From the NCBI GenBank assembly GCA_903897565.1, contig CAIUCF010000869.1, forward strand, positions 1-12,619: a DNA stretch of 12,619 bases, in the 5' to 3' direction. The translations under genes were made by a program, and so were the position numbers. Positions 7,492 through 12,619 of this stretch are shown here, one piece after another. Numbering within the stretch: position 1 is the first letter of the stretch; each line of letters starts with the position of its first letter. This DNA is from an uncultured Rhodospirillales bacterium (GTDB lineage: Bacteria > Pseudomonadota > Alphaproteobacteria > ATCC43930 > CGMCC-115725). Under the pieces are notes generated by a model. The model ran no database searches. It saw only the letters and a list, made by a program, of their open reading frames with translations, and was not told the origin of the DNA.

Positions 7492-7520
7492 GGTATACAA
7501 GGCGCCGTAGCCTGCGACAA
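7492..7520 (-). promoter_or_regulatory. Predicted sigma70-type promoter of tsaD
   Basis: On the minus strand TTGTCG (7520-7515) and TATACC (7497-7492) are separated by 17 bases, the optimal spacing. Each hexamer matches the consensus at four positions. Only 6 bases lie between the -10 box and the ATG at 7485, so transcription would start on or next to the A of the start codon. This agrees with the lack of a usable ribosome site. Not proven from sequence alone. Confidence 0.5.
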
Positions 7521-7595
7521 TCCGATTGCGACGGTATCTCGGACCCCGGTCGAAGCCTCTGTCCAAGGCCGACGCATCGCGATAAACATTTGGAC

Positions 7596-7685
7596 ATGGC
7601 TGCTGTTCCTACCCTGCCCCGCGCCCGGACCGAGGTACCCCTCGCCGCCTTGTGGCGATTCCTGCGTTCCGGGAGCGCGCGATGA
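7596..7685 (+). other. Possible 29-codon ORF ahead of hemD, ATGA overlap
   Basis: A short frame from the ATG at 7596 encodes 29 residues (beginning MAAVPTLPRAR) and ends in a TGA at 7683-7685 that overlaps the hemD ATG at 7682. Such overlaps mark real neighbours elsewhere in this window, so a small coupled leader gene is possible. Against it, no convincing ribosome site precedes it, its composition is not distinctive and I know no homologue. It is not a recognisable remnant of hemC. Confidence 0.2.
7671..7675 (+). promoter_or_regulatory. Ribosome binding site of the hemD fusion gene
   Basis: GGGAG, 6 bases before the ATG at 7682. It supports that start over the in-frame GTG at 7652, and the encoded MRLLVTRP is the usual first strand of HemD. 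Confidence 0.6.
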
Positions 7686-9496
7686 GGCTGCTCGTCACCC
7701 GTCCGCAAGCCGATAGCGAGCCGCTGGCGTCAGCGCTTCGAGCGCAGGGTCATAGCGTGCTCGTTGCGCCCTTACTCAGGGTGGAGTTCATCGTGGACGC
7801 CGGCTTATCGCTCGACGATGCCGCTGCCCTGATTTTCACCAGCGCCAACGGCGTTCGGGCGTTCGCGGCTGCGTCACCGCGGCGCGACCTGCCCTGCTAC
7901 TCGGTCGGCGATCGCACCGCCAGCACACTCTCGGAGGCGGGTTTCAGCGAGATCGCCAGCGCCGCCGGTGATGTCGAGAGTCTCGCCAGACTGATCCTCG
8001 CCGATCGCCAACCCGGCCCGGAGCGGCTGTACCATATTGCCGGCAGCGACGTCGCCGGCGACCTCGCCGGGGTGCTCGGCGAGGCCGGGTATCGGGTCGA
8101 ACGCGTTGTCCTCTACCGAACCGTCGCTCAGGAACTCGACGTCGCCGCCCGGGATGCCCTGCGCAACCGTGCCCTCGACGGCGTGTTGTTCTTCTCGCCG
8201 CGGACGGCGCACGCCTTTGCCGACCAAATTCGCCGAAGCCCTCTGATCAGCACCCTTGGTAGCGTAACCGCCTGGTGCCTGAGCGCTGCCGTCGCTCATG
8301 CGCTCGGCGATCTGCCGTTCGCGCGCGTCGCCGTTCCGGAAACCCCGACCCAGGACGCCTTGCTGTCCTTGATTTCGGCGCCCTCACAGCGAAGCGCGGC
8401 AGTCGAACCCGAACTCACCGACACCGAAATGGCGCGACCGAAGGATACCGACGTGACGTCAACAGCCACCCCGCAGCCGCCTTCACCCAAACGCCGGCGG
8501 CGCTGGCCGATCTACATCGTGGTCGTTGCGCTCGCCATTGCAGGCGGCGCGACGACAGCACGTTACTGGGTCCCCGAAGCCTGGCTCATCGAGCATGGCT
8601 GGCTCGCCGCGGCCGAGCCGTCGCCTAACGGCATGCCGCCGGGGTTCGGCAGCCAGGCGACGCCGCCGGGGCCGCCACCGCCGCCGCCGGCCGCGGAGGC
8701 GCCTCCCTCTCCGGCACCAGCTCCGGCTACCACGACGCCGAGCCCGGACCCCAGGGTGGATCAACTCGCCGCCGACATGGCGGCGATCCAACACAAGCTC
8801 GCGGAGACGGGTAGCACTCCGCAACCGGACCATGCCGGACTGGAGGCGGTCATCGCCGACCAGAAATCCCTCGCCGTCAGCGTCGCCGCATTGCAGACGC
8901 GGATGACAGCGATCGAGAAGAGCCTCCGTGATGCCAACGCCGCGACGGCGACGACCAATGCGCTGCTGATCGCCGCAGAGCAATTGCGGCAAGATCTGGC
9001 GAGCTCGGGGCCCTACGCCGGTCCGTTCGCCGTACTCAAGACACTTGGCGCCAATAGTCCTGAGGTCTCGACGCTCCTGACACCCCTGGCTCAGCATGCG
9101 GCGACCGGCATCGCGAGCCGGGCAATCCTCGCCCGCGACCTCGAAGCCCTGGCCCGGACGCTCGCGGAGCCGGCGCCTCTGGCGCAGAACGCTTCCTGGT
9201 GGCAGCGGCTGCTCGACCGGGTCGAACGACTGGTCGTGATTCGTCACGTGAGCGACGGCGAGAATTCCAAAACGCCCGACGCGATCGCGCGCGGCGCCGC
9301 CGCGCTGCTCGACCAGGGTGATCTGAGCGGAGCTGTCGCCCGAATCGGCTCAATTTCGGGGAGCCACGGCGCCGTCGTCGCACCTTGGCTCGCGATTGCC
9401 CGCAGCAGACTCGTGGCGGAAACGGCGAGCGACTCTCTGGTCGCGCTGCTCACGGCCCACCTGACCGCCCCGGTACCGCTGGGAACGACGCCGTGA
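7682..9496 (+). CDS. hemD: Uroporphyrinogen-III synthase fused to a mitofilin/Mic60-like membrane protein
   Basis: One uninterrupted 604-residue frame joins two proteins that are normally separate. Residues 1 to about 235 are HemD, which closes and inverts hydroxymethylbilane to uroporphyrinogen III: MRLLVTRP, FTSANGVRAF (52-61), CYSVGDRTA, LYRTVAQ and FFSPRTAHAF (170-179). A hydrophilic linker (about 236-269) and KRRRR lead into one membrane segment at about 275-294. Then come a Pro/Ala-rich stretch (313-357), an alpha-helical probably coiled-coil part (358-440) and a mitofilin C-terminal signature: WWQRLLDRVERLVVIR, GDLSGAVARI and WLAIARSRL (506-577). The second half matches COG4223, the alphaproteobacterial Mic60 relative. 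Basic residues before the membrane segment predict HemD in the cytoplasm and the coiled coil in the periplasm. An internal Met250 (ATG at 8429) could start a separate Mic60 but has no ribosome site. hemY follows with a GTGA overlap. hemC is absent next door. Confidence 0.93.
   Translation: MRLLVTRPQADSEPLASALRAQGHSVLVAPLLRVEFIVDAGLSLDDAAALIFTSANGVRAFAAASPRRDLPCYSVGDRTASTLSEAGFSEIASAAGDVESLARLILADRQPGPERLYHIAGSDVAGDLAGVLGEAGYRVERVVLYRTVAQELDVAARDALRNRALDGVLFFSPRTAHAFADQIRRSPLISTLGSVTAWCLSAAVAHALGDLPFARVAVPETPTQDALLSLISAPSQRSAAVEPELTDTEMARPKDTDVTSTATPQPPSPKRRRRWPIYIVVVALAIAGGATTARYWVPEAWLIEHGWLAAAEPSPNGMPPGFGSQATPPGPPPPPPAAEAPPSPAPAPATTTPSPDPRVDQLAADMAAIQHKLAETGSTPQPDHAGLEAVIADQKSLAVSVAALQTRMTAIEKSLRDANAATATTNALLIAAEQLRQDLASSGPYAGPFAVLKTLGANSPEVSTLLTPLAQHAATGIASRAILARDLEALARTLAEPAPLAQNASWWQRLLDRVERLVVIRHVSDGENSKTPDAIARGAAALLDQGDLSGAVARIGSISGSHGAVVAPWLAIARSRLVAETASDSLVALLTAHLTAPVPLGTTP
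8429..8431 (+). other. Candidate internal start for a separate Mic60 product
   Basis: ATG in frame with the fusion, encoding Met250 just upstream of the basic cluster and membrane segment, where a stand-alone COG4223 protein would begin. The preceding bases (GAACTCACCGACACCGAA) contain no Shine-Dalgarno match, so independent initiation looks weak. Confidence 0.2.
8655..8752 (+). repeat. Low-complexity proline/alanine-coding stretch
   Basis: CCG-rich DNA including six consecutive proline codons (from about 8671) encodes the Pro/Ala/Thr linker between the membrane segment and the helical part of the Mic60-like region. It probably acts as an extended periplasmic spacer. Slippage in such tracts can vary its length between strains. 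Confidence 0.6.
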
Positions 9497-10911
9497 TCCG
9501 CGTCCTCGCCGCGCTCGTCGCCATCATCGTCATCGTCGCGGGTGCCCTGCTGTTCACCGAGCATCCCGGTGCGATCAGCCTCGATTGGAATGGCTGGCAG
9601 GTCGAGACCACTGCCGGCGTCGCGCTCGTTGTCGTGCTGTTGCTGGTCCTCGCGCTGATCGTCATGTGGCGGCTGTTGCGCCTGGTATTGGGAACGCCCG
9701 GCCGCCTCCGGCGCCAACGCCGCGAGAATCAAAAGCTGCGCGGCTATCGCGACCTCACCCGCGGATTGGTCGCGATCGCCTCCGGCGACGGTAAGGAAGC
9801 CGAACGTCATCGACTTCGGGCCGAGTCGGCATTTCTCAAGGGTGGTCACGCACAGCCGCCGCTCGCGCTGTTGCTCTCGGCGCAGGGCGCGCTGCTCCGC
9901 GGCGACAGCGAAACGGCTAAGCACGCCTTCGCGGCAATGCTCAACGATCCCGAGACGGCGTTTCTGGGCTATCGCGGGTTGATCATGCAGGCCGCGCGTT
10001 CCGGCGACGACCACACGGCGCTGCAGCTGACGGAAAAGGCGCGGCGGCTGCGTCCCAATTCGTCATGGGCGCTGCAGCACCAACTCGCGCTCGAAGCTCG
10101 CCTCGGCGACTGGCGCCGCGCCGGCGATACGCTGCGCGAGGCGGTGAAGCGGCGCGCGGTGACCGCCGAGACCGGCCGACGCTACAAACAGGTGCTGCAA
10201 CTCGCCCATAGCCGGCATGCCTGGGCCGAACAGCGCAGCCGCGACGCGCTCAGCTACGCCGCGCAAGCTCATGCGCTGGACGAGGGCTTCGTCCCAGCCG
10301 CGACCCATTATGCCGGGTTGCTGCGCGACGAGGGCAAATCGGCAAAAGGTCTTCGCGTGATCGAGGCGGCATGGGCGCGCCAGTGCCACCCCGAGCTTGC
10401 CAAGGCCTACGAGTCGTTGCTCACCGGCGAAGCCCCGATGCTGCGCGCGCGGCACTTCGAGCGGCTGGTGGACCTCAAGGCCGAAGACCCCGAGGCACAT
10501 CTCGCCGGGGCGGCAAGCGCGCTCGCCGCGCAATTATGGGGCGAGGCGCGACGCCATCTCGACCGCGCCGGCGCGCAGGGGCCCGGTCCGTGGCCGTCGC
10601 GTTTGTGCCAGCTGATGGCCGAACTCGAACGCCACGAATCCCGTGTGCCCGGCGCCGAACGGTTATGGCTCGAACGCGCGAACAAGGCGCCACGCGATCC
10701 GGTCTGGGTGTGTCACGACTGCCAGGCCGAGCCCGGAGAGTGGAGCCCGATCTGTCCGGTCTGCCAGAGCTTTGCCTCGCTCGCCTGGGTCACGCCGGCG
10801 ATCGCTTCCGGCGCCACCCGGGCAGCGCCGGAGACCGTCATCCTGCCGCCGAATCCGGGCGGATCCGTCGCCACACCGCTTCGGCCGCAACCAGTTCCAC
10901 CGCCGAATTGA
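9493..10911 (+). CDS. hemY: HemY-like inner membrane TPR protein with C-terminal zinc ribbon
   Basis: A 472-residue protein of the HemY/COG3898 family (not protoporphyrinogen oxidase, which shares the name). The GTG at 9493 overlaps the preceding stop (GTGA) and begins directly with a membrane helix; upstream in-frame codons give hydrophilic sequence unlike the family. Two membrane helices (about 4-22 and 41-60) form a hairpin around the conserved HPGAISLDWNGW. A basic stretch and TPR-like helical repeats (about 85-400, cytoplasmic) follow. The end carries Cys407, Cys410, Cys421 and Cys424 in CHDCQAEPGEWSPICPVC, a zinc-ribbon or rubredoxin-like knuckle reminiscent of LapB. The last 40 residues are Pro-rich. 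HemY is linked to haem genes by operon position, but its biochemical role is unsettled; scaffolding is an inference. The last 74 bases overlap mobA tail to tail. Confidence 0.95.
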   Translation: MIRVLAALVAIIVIVAGALLFTEHPGAISLDWNGWQVETTAGVALVVVLLLVLALIVMWRLLRLVLGTPGRLRRQRRENQKLRGYRDLTRGLVAIASGDGKEAERHRLRAESAFLKGGHAQPPLALLLSAQGALLRGDSETAKHAFAAMLNDPETAFLGYRGLIMQAARSGDDHTALQLTEKARRLRPNSSWALQHQLALEARLGDWRRAGDTLREAVKRRAVTAETGRRYKQVLQLAHSRHAWAEQRSRDALSYAAQAHALDEGFVPAATHYAGLLRDEGKSAKGLRVIEAAWARQCHPELAKAYESLLTGEAPMLRARHFERLVDLKAEDPEAHLAGAASALAAQLWGEARRHLDRAGAQGPGPWPSRLCQLMAELERHESRVPGAERLWLERANKAPRDPVWVCHDCQAEPGEWSPICPVCQSFASLAWVTPAIASGATRAAPETVILPPNPGGSVATPLRPQPVPPPN

Positions 10912-11488
10912 CGTTGAAGAACGCGTCGAAACCGTCATCCGGAAACACCACCCGGTGGAGCCGATGTCGGGCGATGAAATCGCGCACCCTGCGTATCCCT
11001 TCGCCGACAACGGCCTGCCTCAGCGACTTGCGCAGACAGAGCGGCCACAGCGCCACGACGGGATGAAGGCCGCTTGCCGATTCGGCGCAGATGATCGTAT
11101 CCGCGGCCAATCCCGGCAGAACGGCCTGCAGCGACCCCATCAGCCCAGCGGGCAAGAGCGGCGTGTCCACCGGGACCGTGCCGACCCATTGCCGGGTAGT
11201 ACTGCTCGCGGCCCAGTCCATCGCCGCCAGAATGCCGGCGAGCGGCCCCGGGAATTCCGGGATCGAATCAACGAGTACCGGCAGCCCGAACCGATCGAAG
11301 CGACCTGGATCACCGTTGGCGTTGATCGCGATCGGCCCCCGCCAGCTACCCGCGCGGCAGCGGGCGAGCACGGCATCGAGTAGTGTCGCGCCGGCGAAGG
11401 GTGCCAACGCCTTGTCGCCATTGAGCCGGCTCGCCCTGCCGCCGGCGAGGATCACGAACGGCGCATCGCCTTCGCGCTGGCCTGTCAT
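10838..11488 (-). CDS. mobA: Molybdenum cofactor guanylyltransferase MobA
   Basis: Couples GMP from GTP to molybdopterin to give the guanine dinucleotide form of the molybdenum cofactor used by DMSO-reductase-type enzymes; cytoplasmic. The protein has 216 residues (E. coli 194). The nucleotide-binding signature LAGGRASRLNGDK is at 14-26, NANGD near 56-60, PGPLAGI at 80-86 and the Mg-binding Asp108 in PVDTPLLP (106-113). FNVNSAVEL near the C-terminus matches the family's NxNTPEDL. The ATG at 11488 is preferred: a GTG at 11530 would add 14 residues without family similarity. Neither has a clear ribosome site. Its 3' end overlaps hemY by 74 bases, and it is divergent from the FKBP gene with 54 bases between starts. 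No other molybdenum cofactor gene is in view. Confidence 0.94.
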   Translation of the reverse strand: MTGQREGDAPFVILAGGRASRLNGDKALAPFAGATLLDAVLARCRAGSWRGPIAINANGDPGRFDRFGLPVLVDSIPEFPGPLAGILAAMDWAASSTTRQWVGTVPVDTPLLPAGLMGSLQAVLPGLAADTIICAESASGLHPVVALWPLCLRKSLRQAVVGEGIRRVRDFIARHRLHRVVFPDDGFDAFFNVNSAVELVAAEAVWRRIRPDSAAG

Positions 11489-11494
11489 GCCGCG

Positions 11495-11523
11495 TTGCGG
11501 TAGGGATGCGTCGGATTTACATC
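11495..11523 (+). promoter_or_regulatory. Weak candidate promoter for the FKBP gene
   Basis: TTGCGG (11495-11500) and TACATC (11518-11523) are 17 bases apart in the short gap between the divergent mobA and FKBP starts, which would give a leader of about 13 bases. Each box matches the sigma70 consensus at only three positions, so this is tentative. Confidence 0.2.
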
Positions 11524-11542
11524 GTGTCACACAGGGTTACCC

Positions 11543-11989
11543 ATGAAGAAACAGTTCCTGTTCGTCCTGCCGCTCGGCCTCTGCCTCGCGCTCGCACCCT
11601 TGTCCGTGCAGGCGCAGGCCACCGACGGCGACAAGACCATCAATCTGCCCTCGGGACTGCGGATGATCGAGAACACTGTCGGCACCGGTACCGAAGCCAA
11701 ATCCGGGCAGACGGTCACGGTCAATTATACCGGCTGGCTCTATCAGAATGGCGGCAAGGGCAAGAAGTTCGATTCCTCGTTCGATCATGACGGCCCCTTC
11801 AAGTTCACCCTCGGCGCCGGCCAGGTCATCCAGGGCTGGGACCAGGGCGTGGTCGGTATGAAGGAAGGCGGCAAGCGCACCTTGATCATCCCGCCGGACC
11901 TCGCCTACGCCGACCAGAACATCGGTGACGGCCTGATTCCACCCTGGTCGACCCTGATCTTCGAAGTCGAACTCGTCCACGTCAATTAG
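11543..11989 (+). CDS. Exported FKBP-type peptidyl-prolyl cis-trans isomerase
   Basis: A 148-residue single-domain FKBP. MKKQ, a hydrophobic core and the cleavage site VQA|QA after residue 24 (or AQA|TD after 26) form a Sec signal peptide, so the mature enzyme of about 124 residues should be periplasmic. It would speed proline isomerisation in exported proteins. The FKBP core is clear: VNYTGWLY (60-67, Tyr62), KFDSSFD (75-81, Asp77), QVIQGWDQGV (94-103, Trp99), GGKRTLIIPPDLAY (109-122) and a final LIFEVELVHV. The usual AYG reads AYA, a mild change. AGGG at about 11533-11536 serves as the ribosome site. The gene converges on the PLP-enzyme gene, with 15 bases between stops and no obvious terminator hairpin. 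It is far shorter than E. coli FkpA and lacks its dimerisation domain, so that symbol is not used. Confidence 0.95.
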   Translation: MKKQFLFVLPLGLCLALAPLSVQAQATDGDKTINLPSGLRMIENTVGTGTEAKSGQTVTVNYTGWLYQNGGKGKKFDSSFDHDGPFKFTLGAGQVIQGWDQGVVGMKEGGKRTLIIPPDLAYADQNIGDGLIPPWSTLIFEVELVHVN

Positions 11990-12004
11990 CGCCGCCTCGG
12001 TCGG

Positions 12005-12619
12005 TCACAGCGCGGCACGCAGCCGCGCGAAGCCGGCCCCCAGATCCGCCAGCAGATCGCCTGGATCCTCGAGTCCCGCGTGGAAGCGCAGTAGCGTCCC
12101 CGGCTCGTCCCAGGTCGTCGCCGTGCGAATCTTGCGAGGATCATTGGGCATCACCAGGCTTTCATAGCCGCCCCAGGACGCGCCGAGGCCGAACACCGCC
12201 AAGGCGGCGGCCATGTCCTCGACCGCGCCGGCGGTATAGGACCCACGGAACACGACGCCGAACAGACTGGTGGCGCCGCTGAAATCGCGTTTCCAGGTCT
12301 CGTGTCCAGGGCTGCCTGGCAGGGCCGGATGCAGCACCTGCTGCACCTCTGGACGATCCTGCAGCCAGAGCGCGACCTCCAGCGCGGAGCGCGACTGGCG
12401 CTCGAGCCGGATACCCATGGTGCGCAGGCCGCGCAGGGTGAGCCAGCAATCGTCCGGGCTGGCGAACTGGCCCATCTGCACCACTGCATCGCGCAGCACC
12501 ACCCAGTCGGTCTCGTCGGCGACGGTGATGGCGCCGACGATCGCGTCGGCATGGCCGACCGGATATTTGGTCAGCGCCTGGATCGACAGGTCGACGCCAT
12601 GCGCGAACGGCTGGAACAC
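12005..12619 (-). CDS. metC: Cystathionine beta-lyase-type PLP enzyme (Cys/Met metabolism family), N-terminal part beyond window
   Basis: The C-terminal 205 residues or so of a fold-type I PLP enzyme; the gene enters from the right edge, so the first codon seen is internal. TKYPVGHAD near the start carries the lysine (about residue 18 of the visible part) that forms the Schiff base with PLP. FQPFAHGVDLSIQ just before it, then RGLRTMGIRLERQ, SLFGVVF, LGASWGGYESL and RFHAGLEDP, are typical of the MetC branch of the Cys/Met family. By family knowledge it cleaves cystathionine to homocysteine, pyruvate and ammonia, and can act as a cysteine desulfhydrase. The full protein would be near 390 residues. 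Other members (cystathionine gamma-synthase, methionine gamma-lyase) cannot be fully excluded without the N-terminal half, but SWGGYESL favours beta-lyase. Confidence 0.88.
   Translation of the reverse strand: MFQPFAHGVDLSIQALTKYPVGHADAIVGAITVADETDWVVLRDAVVQMGQFASPDDCWLTLRGLRTMGIRLERQSRSALEVALWLQDRPEVQQVLHPALPGSPGHETWKRDFSGATSLFGVVFRGSYTAGAVEDMAAALAVFGLGASWGGYESLVMPNDPRKIRTATTWDEPGTLLRFHAGLEDPGDLLADLGAGFARLRAAL

Noticed and set aside
7486..7566. Longer tsaD starting at TTG 7566
   Set aside because: It adds 27 Arg-rich residues without family similarity and would cover the promoter-like boxes at 7492-7520.
9385..9492. hemY starting 36 codons earlier at ATG 9385
   Set aside because: The added residues are hydrophilic shadow of the Mic60 coding region. 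The GTG at 9493 begins directly with the membrane helix and overlaps the previous stop.
11489..11530. mobA starting at GTG 11530
   Set aside because: It adds 14 residues not typical of MobA and has no ribosome site. The ATG at 11488 puts the nucleotide-binding loop at the usual distance.
1..12619. Mobile element, CRISPR array, defence island or tRNA
   Set aside because: No transposase, integrase, spaced direct-repeat array, terminal inverted repeats or cloverleaf-like sequence was recognised. Gene content is conserved housekeeping.

Overview
This is an ordinary-looking stretch of a high-GC Gram-negative chromosome, most likely an alphaproteobacterium close to the Rhodospirillales/Rhizobiales. 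The assignment rests on gene content and order: a tsaD-gpsA-yciI-EVE run divergent from hemD, a mitofilin-like gene and hemY, plus a class I polyhydroxyalkanoate synthase. I recognise no insertion sequence, phage gene, CRISPR array, tRNA or rRNA. No gene-free stretch exceeds 300 bases; the longest gaps are 7486-7681 (196 bases, divergent promoter region) and 4433-4584 (152 bases, acs leader). Twelve genes are called, two of them cut by the window edges.

Left part (2-1952, plus strand): the C-terminal two thirds of phaC, then a YfcG-type glutathione S-transferase 25 bases downstream, probably one transcript. They meet, tail to tail with a 15-base overlap, a minus-strand pair made of acs (acetyl-CoA synthetase) followed by a GmhB-like HAD phosphatase. 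The start codon of the phosphatase overlaps the acs stop in an ATGA.

Middle (4585-7485, minus strand): a compact run tsaD > gpsA > yciI-like > EVE-domain gene. The tsaD stop and gpsA start share ATGA. tsaD has a good sigma70-like promoter placed so that transcription would begin at the ATG itself, which predicts a leaderless mRNA.

Right part (7682-10911, plus strand): divergent from tsaD lies the most notable feature. A uroporphyrinogen-III synthase (HemD) domain is fused in frame to a membrane-anchored, coiled-coil mitofilin/Mic60-like (COG4223) protein. HemY follows through a GTGA overlap; it has two membrane segments, TPR-like helices and a C-terminal four-cysteine zinc-ribbon motif. The topology puts HemD in the cytoplasm, tethered to the inner membrane by the bacterial relative of the mitochondrial crista-organising protein. 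hemC is not next to hemD here. hemY then runs 74 bases tail to tail into mobA on the minus strand. mobA is divergent from a small exported FKBP-type prolyl isomerase, which converges on the C-terminal half of a cystathionine beta-lyase-type PLP enzyme (metC-like) cut by the window end.

The genes are mostly housekeeping: carbon storage and acetate activation (phaC, acs), membrane lipid precursor (gpsA), tRNA t6A modification (tsaD), haem synthesis and envelope (hemD-mic60, hemY), molybdenum cofactor (mobA), protein folding and sulfur amino acids. No clearly new defence or mobile system is visible. The HemD-Mic60 fusion is the best candidate for unusual biology.
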